DNA of 29,902 bases from Gemmatimonadota bacterium (GTDB lineage: Bacteria > Latescibacterota > UBA2968 > UBA8231): contig JABHDC010000229.1 of the NCBI GenBank assembly GCA_018673255.1, forward strand, positions 1 through 29,902. The letters run 5' to 3'. Below, one piece after another: positions 8,015-16,788 of the stretch. Under the pieces are notes generated by a model, which was not told where the DNA came from, ran no database searches, and saw only the letters and a program-made list of their open reading frames with translations. Within the stretch, counting starts at the first letter, position 1. The number at the start of each line of letters is the position of its first letter. A program made the position numbers and the translations under genes.

Positions 8015-8386
8015 GTGACCCTCATTGACACGTCCGCGTGGATACACAGCCTTCGTCCTGACGGAGATCGCGACGTATCCTCCAGGGTAAAGGAACTCCT
8101 CGAGTCCGGCGATGCCGCGTGGTGCCCGCTCATCCAGCTCGAATTGTGGAACGGGGCTCGGGGCGAGAGGGAGCGGCGGGTCATGACAGAAATGGCGGCC
8201 TCCCTGCCGTGCCTCCCGATCGATGACGAAGTGTGGTCAACGGCATACGGGCTGGCTCGGTCTGCGCGCGCACAAGGCCATACGGTGCCGGCCACGGATC
8301 TGATCATCGCCGCCTGTGCTCGCCGTCACGGTATCAAGCTTGAGCATGACGACTCCCATCTCGAAGCCATACAGACGCTGCAGTGA
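8015..8386 (+). CDS. vapC: VapC-family PIN-domain toxin RNase
   Basis: A 123-residue PIN-domain protein, the RNase toxin of a type II toxin-antitoxin pair. The acidic active site is visible: Asp5 (LIDTSAWI), Glu43 (IQLELWNG), Asp95 (ATDLIIAACA) and Asp112/Asp113 near the end. VapC toxins cleave tRNA or rRNA at defined sites and stop translation. The start is GTG at 8015, 6 nt after the vapB stop, so the two are cotranscribed and probably translationally coupled. Length is normal and all acidic residues are kept, so the toxin looks functional. Confidence 0.93.
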   Translation: MTLIDTSAWIHSLRPDGDRDVSSRVKELLESGDAAWCPLIQLELWNGARGERERRVMTEMAASLPCLPIDDEVWSTAYGLARSARAQGHTVPATDLIIAACARRHGIKLEHDDSHLEAIQTLQ

Positions 8387-8453
8387 GACCAGCCTGAATC
8401 AGACGGCCATCGTCAACCTGCAGGCAGGACTTGGGCTGACCCCACCGTCCCGG

Positions 8454-8562
8454 CGTGAAGTATCTCGCCGGGGTACACGGCCCCAAGCAGGTCATTGCGA
8501 AGGGCACCTTCCTGAACCGTCAACTCCTCGACGAGGGATTGGCCACGCCCTACGCCGGCTGA
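8454..8562 (+). pseudogene. Duplicated 3' remnant of the SNase gene (right repeat copy)
   Basis: A 109-nt second copy of the nuclease gene's 3' end, differing at 5 positions from 7653-7761. It still encodes the last 35 residues of the domain in frame (starting VKYLAGVHGPK and ending at a TGA), but there is no upstream part and no start. Four of the five changes alter three residues (Ala to Val, Ala to Thr, Val to Ala); one is synonymous. It lies 67 nt after vapC. The simplest reading is that this is the displaced original gene end and that the copy at 7653 arrived with vapBC, or the reverse. Confidence 0.9.
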
Positions 8563-8790
8563 ACGTCACCTCAGGGATGCCATGGATGTGCCTGTCACGT
8601 CGATCGTTCACTAGACATGGCCCAAACGCCTCTGCTGCGTCGTTTTCCGTCAGCACCAGTACACTTGCACACCAGTTCTGTTGTACATCGGAACCGTTTT
8701 GTCTCCCTTCTTTCCTGTCTCCTCTGACTGCCATCCTCCTCGGGGCTGCCGTACTTGCCATTGTGCAATCCACCGCTGAGGATTGTCAGT

Positions 8791-10866
8791 ATGACAACCC
8801 ATTACTGCACAGCTCCCACTCTCTGGCGTCGGATTCCGTCTCTCCTCCTGTGCACACTGGTGCTGGCTTCCTCCCCGCATCTGGTCGCTGCTGAAGAGGC
8901 GACATCCGGGCGCACCGTCACAGCCTTGCGCGTCCACCGTCCCCCCCACATCGACGGACACCTGCACGAGGAGGCGTGGCAGCAAGCTGAGCCAGCCAGT
9001 GGCTTCTACCGCGCCCAGCAGACACGCGGTGTGCCGGCCCGCCAGCGCACCGAAGCGTTCGTGCTCTACGACGACACCGCCGTCTATGTCGGCTTCCGCT
9101 GCTGGGAGCCAGACATGGCGAGCCTGAGGGAAACCCTCACACGTCGGGACACTCGTGTCTGGGCCGATGATGCCGTCGAGGTCGTCATCGACACCTACCA
9201 TGACCGACGCAATGCCTACGTCTTCGGCGTCAACACGCTGGGCACACAGATGGATCAGCGTGTCAGCAACGAGAGCGCCTTCAACATGGCCTGGGATGCC
9301 AGGTGGCAGGCCCAGGTGCAGAAATACGAGGATCACTGGACCGTAGAGTTTGCCTTCCCCTTGTCGGAACTGCAGTTCGACGCCGAGGGCACAACGTGGG
9401 GGATCAACTTCTGGCGCGCCCACCCGATCGATCAGGAATCCTACTCCTGGTCTGACACGGGAGGTGACTTTGGCCGCATTTCCGGCTTCGGCCAGTTGGC
9501 CGGCCTGGATCTGAGCACAGCGGATGCCTCAACATCGCGTCGACTCGCCGTATTGCCCTACGGCAGCTACCGGGCCCTGGAGCAGCGCACCGACGACGCC
9601 GATGCGGGGATCGATCTCATCTACCAGCCGGCGGCCAATTTCATCGGCAACCTGACCGTGTTCCCCGATTTCTCACAGCTGGAGTCAGATCCTACCCAGA
9701 TCAACGTCAACGACGAACGCGAGTTGTCGCTGCCCGAGAGACGTCCCTTCTATCGCGATGGCGCGGAGTTGTTCGACTTGCCCTTGAGGCTGTTCTACAC
9801 ACGCCGTGTGCAGGAGATCGATCTGGGCCTGAAGGGCACAGGCAAGGTGGGCGACTACACGTGGGCCGCCGTCAACACAGTGGGTAAGGTCATCGATCGC
9901 TACGATGGCGACACCAAGCGCCGTGCCAACCTGGTCAATCTGCGTCTGAACCGCGATCTCGGTGAGCGCACCGTGGTGGGTGCCATGGCGGTGCACAAGC
10001 ATCAGGATGACCGCAACATGGGCATGCTGTCCCTCAACACACGCATCGGCCTGGCGAAGGACTGGGTGGCCACGGGCCAACTCGTCGGTGACAGCTTCGG
10101 CGACGAGTTGATGTATGCCTACCATGCGTCGACCGACTGGCGCAACCAGTCCGGTTGGAGTGGGTTCGTGGAGTTGGAAGAGATCGAGGACGGCTTCCGC
10201 CCCAACGAAACAGGTCTGGAGGATGAGGCCTATCGCCGTTCCCGCGGTGCGATCACGTGGCGCAACGAATACTCAGAAGGCAGCATCCTCAATGCCCTCG
10301 TCCTGCGGGGTCGGCTCTTCCGCCAGATGGACGGCGGTGGAGGACTCCGCGAGCGCTACGCCCAGACCGAGGCCACCTTCGATGTGGGCCGCTTCGACTT
10401 CTACTCCTTCGGCCGCATCGGCGAACACCATGAGGCTGGCCGCCTGTGGGACACCCGCATCGTCGGTGCCGATCTGGAATACGCCTCCACCTGGGGTTTC
10501 GTCGGGCTCTTCAACCAGATCGCTTCACGCCAGGGAGACCGCAGTTGGTTCAGCACGCTGGATGCCGATGCCAACATCCGCCAGCGGCTGACGGTCCATC
10601 TGGCTATCAGTCGCTTTGACTGGCAATCCCATCAGGAAACCTGGGTAGTGCGCACGACCACGAACTACCAGTTCACTCGCCGCATCGGACTGCGTCTGTT
10701 CCACGAGCGCGTCATCGAACGAACCGACGACTCGACACAGGACAATCTCAACACCGTCTTCGACTACGAATTCACCCCCGAGAGCCACTTCTTCTTCGTC
10801 TTCGTCAGGGACCGGCACGAGTCAAAGGCGGTCTTCAGCAAGATCGCCTACCTCTTCGGGGATTGA
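8791..10866 (+). CDS. CBM9-like / DUF5916 outer-membrane protein
   Basis: A 691-residue exported protein. A signal peptide spans about residues 1-34 (basic WRR, hydrophobic SLLLCTLVLASS, then LVAA). Residues 45-215 resemble the carbohydrate-binding family 9-like domain common to DUF5916 proteins, with HIDGHLHEEAW at the start and the TEAFVLYDDTAVYVGFRCWE and DDAVEVVIDT strands. The remainder, with alternating hydrophobic strands and an aromatic-rich end (FFFVFVRDRH), fits the DUF5916 beta-barrel. The family is usually annotated as sugar-binding or membrane-associated hydrolase, but its activity is unproven. ATG at 8791 has TGAGGA 8 nt upstream; an in-frame ATG at 8755 lacks this. The gene is single and is followed by a hairpin. 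Confidence 0.88.
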   Translation: MTTHYCTAPTLWRRIPSLLLCTLVLASSPHLVAAEEATSGRTVTALRVHRPPHIDGHLHEEAWQQAEPASGFYRAQQTRGVPARQRTEAFVLYDDTAVYVGFRCWEPDMASLRETLTRRDTRVWADDAVEVVIDTYHDRRNAYVFGVNTLGTQMDQRVSNESAFNMAWDARWQAQVQKYEDHWTVEFAFPLSELQFDAEGTTWGINFWRAHPIDQESYSWSDTGGDFGRISGFGQLAGLDLSTADASTSRRLAVLPYGSYRALEQRTDDADAGIDLIYQPAANFIGNLTVFPDFSQLESDPTQINVNDERELSLPERRPFYRDGAELFDLPLRLFYTRRVQEIDLGLKGTGKVGDYTWAAVNTVGKVIDRYDGDTKRRANLVNLRLNRDLGERTVVGAMAVHKHQDDRNMGMLSLNTRIGLAKDWVATGQLVGDSFGDELMYAYHASTDWRNQSGWSGFVELEEIEDGFRPNETGLEDEAYRRSRGAITWRNEYSEGSILNALVLRGRLFRQMDGGGGLRERYAQTEATFDVGRFDFYSFGRIGEHHEAGRLWDTRIVGADLEYASTWGFVGLFNQIASRQGDRSWFSTLDADANIRQRLTVHLAISRFDWQSHQETWVVRTTTNYQFTRRIGLRLFHERVIERTDDSTQDNLNTVFDYEFTPESHFFFVFVRDRHESKAVFSKIAYLFGD

Positions 10867-10966
10867 TCAGCTCTCGATCCCGCTTCCATGCCGCGCGTTG
10901 TGCAGCTCACGCAGCCGCGATCAACCGTGCCGATTACTCGCGTTCGGCATTGATCGACACTCCGAT

Positions 10967-11010
10967 CATACGGTGGGCGAGACGAGCGCCTCACCGTCGC
11001 CCACCGTATG
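10967..11010. terminator. Hairpin between convergent genes, likely terminator
   Basis: A perfect 14-bp inverted repeat (10967-10980 with 10997-11010, CATACGGTGGGCGA on the left) with a 16-nt loop, in the 182-nt gap between the DUF5916 stop and the SnoaL-like stop. It has no U-run, so termination in either direction is inferred from position and stem strength. Confidence 0.65.
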
Positions 11011-11048
11011 ACCGACCACTCCAGCGCGCGACGGTTCCTCGCCTTGTG

Positions 11049-11465
11049 TTACACCCACCCCAGCTGCTGGAGGCTGACGGTATCGTTCCAGATCTTCGTC
11101 ATATGTCGAATGCGGTCGCCGTCGAACTGCATGGCATAGACATAGTCGGCTGCGATCGTGTTGCCCGTGGGCTCACCCGGCCCACCAGGCCCCGTCTGCG
11201 TCCCATGGAATTCGGCGAAAGCCGTCACACAGTTGCGCTCCTCGTCGACGGCGAAACTCTTCAGCTCGTAGCGGCCATCGGGGATCGGTGTCAGCAGACC
11301 CTTCATCCAGTCACAGTAGCCCTCTAGCGTAACCACATCTGCCAGCGCGCCGGCCTGGGCCGAGAATGTCGCCTCCGAATGGCAATAGTCGCGGCAGGTC
11401 TCCCAGCCCTTTCCCGTTTCGCATGCGTCGAAAAACGACTTGGCCTGCTCCATCATGTGTCCCAT
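11049..11465 (-). CDS. SnoaL-like / NTF2-fold protein
   Basis: A 138-residue soluble protein with the small alpha-beta cone fold of the SnoaL/NTF2 superfamily. It opens with a helix (AKSFFDACETGKGWETCRDY) and has the segments DWMKGLLTPIPDGRYELKSF, VTAFAEFHGT and YVYAMQFDGDRIRHMTKIWN, all typical of this group. Members are enzymes or ligand-binding pockets with diverse substrates; none can be named here. The start at 11465 is chosen because AAGGAG lies 6 nt before that ATG; an upstream in-frame ATG at 11483 has a weaker AGGGG. It follows the STAS gene by 122 nt on the same strand and ends at a shared hairpin. Confidence 0.85.
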   Translation of the reverse strand: MGHMMEQAKSFFDACETGKGWETCRDYCHSEATFSAQAGALADVVTLEGYCDWMKGLLTPIPDGRYELKSFAVDEERNCVTAFAEFHGTQTGPGGPGEPTGNTIAADYVYAMQFDGDRIRHMTKIWNDTVSLQQLGWV

Positions 11466-11587
11466 TGCGTGCTCCTTTTTCATGTTGTGCCGCCCCTGAC
11501 GTCTTTCGGGCAGCTCTTGTGGGTTTGCATCAGACTGAACTCACATGGCTCCAGCGGGTGGCACCACCGTTCGTGCCAGTGCCACCT

Positions 11588-11971
11588 TTAGGCGGTACCA
11601 GACTCCTCCTCAGCCGCGTGCACGCATCCCGCCAGTCCGTACTGCCGCAAGAGCAGCAGCACGTATTGCGACGGCTGCCGCAGCGTCAGCCGATCTGACC
11701 ATTGGCGCATCAGAAGCATGCTGGCAGCGTCCACCGACCGCACCCCGGCCAGATCCAGGACCAACCAGGGCGTGTTTACTGCCAACGCCCCGCCTTCCTC
11801 CGCCAGCGTGCCCACCGCGTCACCGACCAGGTCTCCCTCGATCACCAGCACCCGACCTTCGCCGCTGTGTTCCTCCACGGTGATGCGCAACAAATTCGAA
11901 GCCTTCCGTTGACCGTCCTGACAGCCTCTGTGGACGGTAGTGTATTCGCCCCACTCCTTTGCACGATGCAT
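11588..11971 (-). CDS. STAS-domain protein (anti-sigma-factor antagonist-like)
   Basis: The C-terminal 100 residues form a STAS-like domain: a first strand LLRITVEEHSGEGRVLVIEG, then WLVLDLAGVRSVDAASMLLM, which matches the conserved strand-loop-helix around the phospho-acceptor Ser/Thr of SpoIIAA-type proteins, then YVLLLLRQYGLAGCV. Such proteins bind anti-sigma factors and are switched by phosphorylation. No partner kinase or anti-sigma gene is nearby. The start is uncertain. ATG at 11971 is given; TTG at 11893, with GGAAGG about 8 nt upstream, would begin right at the first STAS strand. A start at 12046 is unlikely because it would run through the terminator at 11981-12014. Confidence 0.72.
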   Translation of the reverse strand: MHRAKEWGEYTTVHRGCQDGQRKASNLLRITVEEHSGEGRVLVIEGDLVGDAVGTLAEEGGALAVNTPWLVLDLAGVRSVDAASMLLMRQWSDRLTLRQPSQYVLLLLRQYGLAGCVHAAEEESGTA

Positions 11972-11980
11972 GCCACCACG

Positions 11981-12014
11981 AAAAAAACTCCTCGGAAAGT
12001 GCTCCAAGGAGTTT
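11981..12014 (-). terminator. Rho-independent terminator downstream of the sigma54-type regulator
   Basis: Read on the minus strand, AAACTCCT pairs with AGGAGTTT, extended by two G-C pairs past one mismatch, around an 8-nt loop and followed directly by a run of T. This is a textbook intrinsic terminator, 165 nt after the stop of the gene ending at 12179. A second hairpin (12157-12177, loop CCCTC) lies just after that stop but lacks a U-run. Confidence 0.82.
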
Positions 12015-12178
12015 CTACACATGAAGTTAGAACAGGAAGCGCCCACGCTTGGCGCTGCGATCAGTCCTCAAACATCGCCGTCATATATTGCGGTCTTATC
12101 CTTCCAAACTGAGTCTATCTATTTGTAAATACATACCTTGCGAACTGTACCGTGAAATATGATGCCCTCCGTCATATC

Positions 12179-15100
12179 CTACGGCGATTCTTCACGCTTG
12201 ATGCCGTGTTTGCGCATCCGGGCGCGCAGGGTGGCCGGATTGATCTCCAACAGCCGCGCCGCGCCCCGCTTCCCCTCGATAACCCAACTCGTCACCTCGA
12301 GAGCACGCTCGATGTGCTGCCGTTCCTGGGTCGCCAAGGGCATGATGCCGACGTCCTCTTTGGGCGCCGCTACGGCGACCGGCCCCACAGGTAAGACGAT
12401 GTCTTCCGCCTCGATCCGACTGAATTGGCATTGCAGCACGGCGCGCTGCATGAAATGCTCCAGTTCCCTCACGTTCCCCGGCCATCCATAGGCGCTTAGT
12501 CGCTGCACAGCCTCGCCGCTGATGACGGGCCCGGGCCGGCTGAGATGGTGGGCGTAACGTTCAGCGAAATACGTCGCCAGGAGGGGGATGTCCTCCTCTC
12601 GCTCTCGTAGCGGCGCCAGCTGTACCGGATACATCCGCAGGCGGTAGTACAAATCCTCGCGGAAACGCCCTTCGGCGATCATCGCTTCCAGATCCCGATT
12701 GGTCGCCGCCACCACCCTCACATCTGCGTCCAGGGTCTGTTGCCCGCCCACCCGTTCGAAGGTGCGCTCCTGCAGCAGGTGCAGCAGCTTCACCTGCACC
12801 GCCAGCGGCATGTCACCGATCTCGTCGAGGAATAGCGTGCCCCCCTGGGCCAGTTCCACCTTGCCCAGCTGACGTCTGTTGGCACCGGTAAAGGCCCCCT
12901 TCTCGTGTCCGAACAGCTCCGACTCCGCCAACCCCTCTGCGATGGCGCCACAGTTGACATGCAGGAACGCCTTGTCCCGCCGAGGACTCAGCCGGTGTAG
13001 ACTGCGCGCCGCCAGCCCCTTACCGGTTCCCGTCTCGCCTTGAATCAGCACAGTCATCTCTGTCGGGGCGACTTCGGCCAGTTGCCCCAGCACCGCCTGC
13101 AGCGCGTCGCTGGCACCGACGAATTCCGCCCCATCGACGGTCCCAGCCAGGGCTTGCGTGTAGGCGTCGAGACGTTCCTGGATGGCATCTGGCTGAACCT
13201 TCAACGAGACGCGTGCCGACTGGGACGTATTCAGATCGCGGTCGATCGCCTGGACTTCAAAGACATACTCCCCCGCCTGCAGTTCCTCGTAGACCGCCTT
13301 CAACAGGCGGCGCGGCGGTGACCACACATCGTCGCAACCGTGCAGTTTCCAGGTATAGAGCATATTTCGTGGATGCGTGCGGAAGCTTAGCCCCTTGAAC
13401 TCAAACACAACCGGCTCCGTGGAGACCGTGCATTCGACGGTTGGCTCCTGTTCGTAGATCCGGTCGGCGACAACCCGCTGCACACGCACCAGCGGCGGGA
13501 TATCCAGTGGCCGGTAGTAGCTGCAGTGGGGATCCGTGCCCAGCCAGATCCGCCCCTGACCGTCTTCATATAGTGCGAAGACGCCACTCGTCGTCAGGTT
13601 GTTGAGGGCCTGGAACACCTTGCCGTTGTAGCACAGCAATCCCAGACGCGTGCCGAACCACAGCCGGCCGCGACGGTCCTCCATGGAGCAGAACACGGCA
13701 CTGTCGGTGTCCATGCCGATGCTCACCGGCACTTGCTCGAAATCTCTGCCTTCAAGACGCAAAATGCCCTTGAGCGTGGCACACCACACCTTCCCGTGAC
13801 AATCCACGAGCAGGTCGTTCAGGACGTTGCGACCCAGATTGCACCATGACACGGTTTCCGTCGCCGACCAGCGACCCAGGCGCTCGACCTCTGCCTCCTC
13901 GTGGACCACAGCTCCAACCTGGCCCGGATGGCGGATATGAAACCACAGCACGCCGTCCGTGCCTGCCACGAGGTGGTCGATACGCGAGCCTCGGGGCCGC
14001 TGGCCCTCCCACAGCACCTCCAGTCGGCCTTTCGTGAGCAAGGCCAGGCGCAGGAGACTTGGATCCTCGCCATTGGTCAGGCCCAGCGCCAGGGTCCGAT
14101 CCGCACGCACGCACAGCGCCGTGACAGACCACCCAATTCCTTCGGTCCCCAGATCCACCGTGTCGAGACGTCCGTCGCACAGACGTCTCAATTGCCTGGT
14201 GTCTCCTACCAGGACTTGCCCTTCCGCATCGACGTCCAACACAGAGATAGGGCCGCCCGAAGGCCATTCTTCCACGATCTGGAGCCCCCCGTCTGCAATG
14301 AATCCGAACCAGTTATCCCCGTCAGGATTCCGGTTGCCGCGGAGCCAGATCTTCCCGGTCGAATCTTCGACAAATCGCTCCGCCCTCCTCTTGCCCGGCT
14401 CATTCAAGGTGGCGGGTCTGACCCCGTGCGGGTCGAATGAGACGGGCCCTCCCCCGTATGTCGCAAACCAGATCAATCCCTCGCGATCCTCGAAGACGGC
14501 ATTGACTGCATCCCGGGGCATCCCCTCCGCCTGCGAGAACTGCCTGAAGTCATCGCCATCCAGGCAGAAAGCACCGGCGGACATCGTCGATACCCACAGG
14601 CGCCCGCTGCGATCGACCTGCAGCTTTCGGATGGCCGCAGAAACACCAACATCGACGCGCTCCCCTCCCGAAGTGCCCCAACGCCTGAGCACATTCCCAG
14701 AGCCAATCCATAGCTGCCCCTCTCCATCGACAGCTACCTTGTACCCCATGGACTTGGACGTTTCCTCTTCCACAAAGAAGCGCCGCCCATCGAAGCGTAT
14801 CAGCTGGTTGTGCAGGGCAAACCAGACCGCTCCCTCCCGGTCACACGCGATGCCCTGGCAGTTGGCCGGTTCGGCATCCAACAGGGGAGTCAGATCGATG
14901 AACGACTCACCTTCAAGGTATCCCACGGCATTGTGGCCGCCGCACCAGATCCGCCCATTGCCGTCGTCGCATAGAAACGTGAAGGCCCCTTCCCTCCCGG
15001 CCGCATCTCCCGCAGGGACGTGAAAATCCCGCCCATCGTGCCAGCACAACCCTCCGTCCCAGGTCGCCAGCCACAGTCTGCCGCCTGAGTCCGGCAGCGC

Positions 15101-15310
15101 GGAGAAAACCTGGTTGCCGCACAGTCCCTCCTCGCGTGTGAACGACTGGAACTCGTCACCGTCGAAACGGCAGGCGCCGCTGTCGGCCGTGGCAATCCAC
15201 AGGAAACCATCCGTATCCTGACCGATATGCTCGCAGAACAAACTGGACAGACCACCCACTGCACTGTAAGCGCGCCAGGTTCCATCGGTCAGATCGGAGG
15301 CAGAATCCAT
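12179..15310 (-). CDS. Beta-propeller / Y_Y_Y / sigma54-AAA+ / Fis hybrid regulator
   Basis: A 1043-residue one-piece sensor-activator. Residues 1-600 hold many Reg_prop-type repeats (DGFLWIAT, GGRLWLAT, EGLIWFATYGGG, RGRLWFGTRLG), the propeller seen in hybrid two-component sensors. Residues about 630-705 form a Y_Y_Y domain (RNMLYTWKLHG, AGEYVFEVQAID). The AAA+ core follows: Walker A GETGTGKG (758-765), the sigma54-contact loop GAFTGA (805-810), Walker B LFLDEIGD (826-833) and GWPGNVREL (942-950). A Fis-type helix-turn-helix closes it (about 1008-1038). There is no signal peptide and no membrane segment between sensor and effector, so the propeller appears cytoplasmic, unlike classic hybrid sensors. 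ATG at 15310 has GGAG 7 nt upstream. Its targets are unknown. Confidence 0.93.
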   Translation of the reverse strand: MDSASDLTDGTWRAYSAVGGLSSLFCEHIGQDTDGFLWIATADSGACRFDGDEFQSFTREEGLCGNQVFSALPDSGGRLWLATWDGGLCWHDGRDFHVPAGDAAGREGAFTFLCDDGNGRIWCGGHNAVGYLEGESFIDLTPLLDAEPANCQGIACDREGAVWFALHNQLIRFDGRRFFVEEETSKSMGYKVAVDGEGQLWIGSGNVLRRWGTSGGERVDVGVSAAIRKLQVDRSGRLWVSTMSAGAFCLDGDDFRQFSQAEGMPRDAVNAVFEDREGLIWFATYGGGPVSFDPHGVRPATLNEPGKRRAERFVEDSTGKIWLRGNRNPDGDNWFGFIADGGLQIVEEWPSGGPISVLDVDAEGQVLVGDTRQLRRLCDGRLDTVDLGTEGIGWSVTALCVRADRTLALGLTNGEDPSLLRLALLTKGRLEVLWEGQRPRGSRIDHLVAGTDGVLWFHIRHPGQVGAVVHEEAEVERLGRWSATETVSWCNLGRNVLNDLLVDCHGKVWCATLKGILRLEGRDFEQVPVSIGMDTDSAVFCSMEDRRGRLWFGTRLGLLCYNGKVFQALNNLTTSGVFALYEDGQGRIWLGTDPHCSYYRPLDIPPLVRVQRVVADRIYEQEPTVECTVSTEPVVFEFKGLSFRTHPRNMLYTWKLHGCDDVWSPPRRLLKAVYEELQAGEYVFEVQAIDRDLNTSQSARVSLKVQPDAIQERLDAYTQALAGTVDGAEFVGASDALQAVLGQLAEVAPTEMTVLIQGETGTGKGLAARSLHRLSPRRDKAFLHVNCGAIAEGLAESELFGHEKGAFTGANRRQLGKVELAQGGTLFLDEIGDMPLAVQVKLLHLLQERTFERVGGQQTLDADVRVVAATNRDLEAMIAEGRFREDLYYRLRMYPVQLAPLREREEDIPLLATYFAERYAHHLSRPGPVISGEAVQRLSAYGWPGNVRELEHFMQRAVLQCQFSRIEAEDIVLPVGPVAVAAPKEDVGIMPLATQERQHIERALEVTSWVIEGKRGAARLLEINPATLRARMRKHGIKREESP

Positions 15311-15527
15311 ACAGTTCTCCAGGTATTGAGAGAAATCTATGGCGAGACAATAGTGCTCTCACCATTCCGTATCCAGGCGGATTCCAACCTGGGAATGGCA
15401 AAGAGACGGCATTCAGGGTAGCTGTCTGCACGTAAGAGCCAGCGCCCGTCACGGCAAGTGCGCAGGATGAAGGCTTCGTTTGCGCTGAGAGCGAAGCGTT
15501 TCCCGAGAAGTCGATACCGGCGACTCC

Positions 15528-16331
15528 CTATTGCCCCACCTCGCCAACCCATTCCAATACAACAAGAACAGGTTTGTGGTCTGACACGACAGTATCGTCT
15601 ACGACATTTACTTCAGTCACCTTCCAGGGGTCTGTCGAGCGTGCGAGCACATAGTCAATCCGTGACTTGGGAGCCACCGTATCCACCCAACGTTCCTTCA
15701 GTAGAAGGTTCATCGCATCACTCCCGACACGGGCGTTAAAGTCCCCAGCCACGATATGGGGCACCTCACCTTCTGCTGGGAAAAGCAGATTGATCTGTCT
15801 GGCCTGATCAGCACGCTCCTCCGCACCCTGGTGGGATAGGTGGGTGCTTACAAACACAAACGACGGCAAGCCATTATCCGGCTTGATGAGGGTGGCGAAT
15901 GCTGCACGCGGTTCATGGCCGACTTTGAATGGCAGGGGATTCACATCTGCCTTCTCAATCGGGAAGCGCGATAGCACTGCCAAGCCGTAGGCTCCCTCCG
16001 GGAAGGGCAGCGTCTGGCCAAACACAGCACATAATTCTGTGAGTTGTCCAAGGAGCTGCGTCTGATCAACGCCGTGGCTGCGGTTCGCCTCATAATCGAC
16101 CTCCTGCAAGGCTACGACATCCGGTCTCAGGTCATTGATCATCTTGCTCAGCCGCATGTAGTCGAATTCGCCGTCGGTCCCTTCGCCATGGTGGATATTG
16201 TAGGTGAGCACGCGCAGCCGCGGCCCCTCTTGCGAGCCCTGGGCAGACACAACGCCACAATGCACAACCAATGCAATCAGACAGGCAATCACGCTGAATC
16301 TTTCTCTCGTGTGAAAGCGAGGGTGTGTCAT
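15528..16331 (-). CDS. Secreted endonuclease/exonuclease/phosphatase-family protein
   Basis: A 267-residue enzyme of the EEP (DNase I/exonuclease III-like) fold. An N-terminal signal peptide (hydrophobic FSVIACLIALVVHCGVVSA) sends it out of the cytoplasm. Metal and active-site motifs are complete: LTYNIH (Asn45), ALQEVD (Glu77), STHLSH (His164), AGDFNAR (Asp197, Asn199), RIDYVLA (Asp226) and SDHKPV (Asp251, His252). Secreted members act on phosphodiesters such as nucleic acids, sphingomyelin or inositol phosphates; the substrate cannot be told. The start at 16331 has GGGAG 8 nt upstream, whereas the ATG at 16337 lies only 2 nt from it. It is divergent from the GH16 remnant. Confidence 0.9.
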   Translation of the reverse strand: MTHPRFHTRERFSVIACLIALVVHCGVVSAQGSQEGPRLRVLTYNIHHGEGTDGEFDYMRLSKMINDLRPDVVALQEVDYEANRSHGVDQTQLLGQLTELCAVFGQTLPFPEGAYGLAVLSRFPIEKADVNPLPFKVGHEPRAAFATLIKPDNGLPSFVFVSTHLSHQGAEERADQARQINLLFPAEGEVPHIVAGDFNARVGSDAMNLLLKERWVDTVAPKSRIDYVLARSTDPWKVTEVNVVDDTVVSDHKPVLVVLEWVGEVGQ

Positions 16332-16390
16332 GTTCATTACTCCCTATTGATGCCAATTGAGAACTGAGGCTCGAAGGAGTCGTCTCTGGA

Positions 16391-16788
16391 ATGAGCACTC
16401 TCGTGCTGGTCTCATTCGCCTCATCCTGTGCCATATTGACGGCCGGCCACAGGGGCGCTGATCTGGCTGGGTGGGAGTTGGTCTGGCAGGATGAGTTCAT
16501 AGGTATTCCGAGCCCGCGATTGATCGCGATACCTGGAATACCTATGGCATCGAGTGGGATGAGGACACGATCATTTTCGCCCTGAACAACGAGACAACCC
16601 TCACCTATCCACGCGTGCCCGAACTCCACGAGAGTCAGTGGCCCTTCGACACTCCCTATTACCTCATCTGCTCCATGCAGATTGGCGGCGGCTGGGTGAA
16701 TGGCTCAGGTCCGACGAATCCCGAGCACTACCCCGCCGGAATGGAGATCGACTGGGTGCGAGTCTACAAGCGTCCCGGGAACGCATAG
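16391..16788 (+). pseudogene. GH16 family glycoside hydrolase remnant, catalytic core deleted
   Basis: The left part (from ATG 16391) encodes a signal-like N-terminus and then GWELVWQDEF, the usual beginning of a GH16 catalytic domain (laminarinase/beta-glucanase type). From about 16510, in another frame, comes the end of the same domain: TWNTYGIEWDEDTI, WPFDTPYYLICSMQIGGGW and MEIDWVRVYK, then TAG at 16786-16788. Everything between, including the ExDxxE catalytic motif, is missing. One out-of-frame deletion near 16499-16510 explains both the loss and the frame change. An 11-bp inverted repeat (16499-16509 and 16535-16545) sits at the scar. The product cannot be active. It suggests past use of beta-glucans. 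Confidence 0.85.

Noticed and set aside
15387..15402. TGGCAAAGAGACGGC, resembling a -24/-12 element on the plus strand
   Set aside because: The spacing fits but the next plus-strand gene is about 1 kb away, past a minus-strand gene.
15337..15552. 71-codon minus-strand frame in the gap between the EEP enzyme gene and the propeller regulator (15311-15527)
   Set aside because: The residue pattern looks protein-like (RFALSANEAFILRTCRDG) but there is no Shine-Dalgarno, the start lies in the EEP gene and no family is recognised. It could be a decayed fragment.
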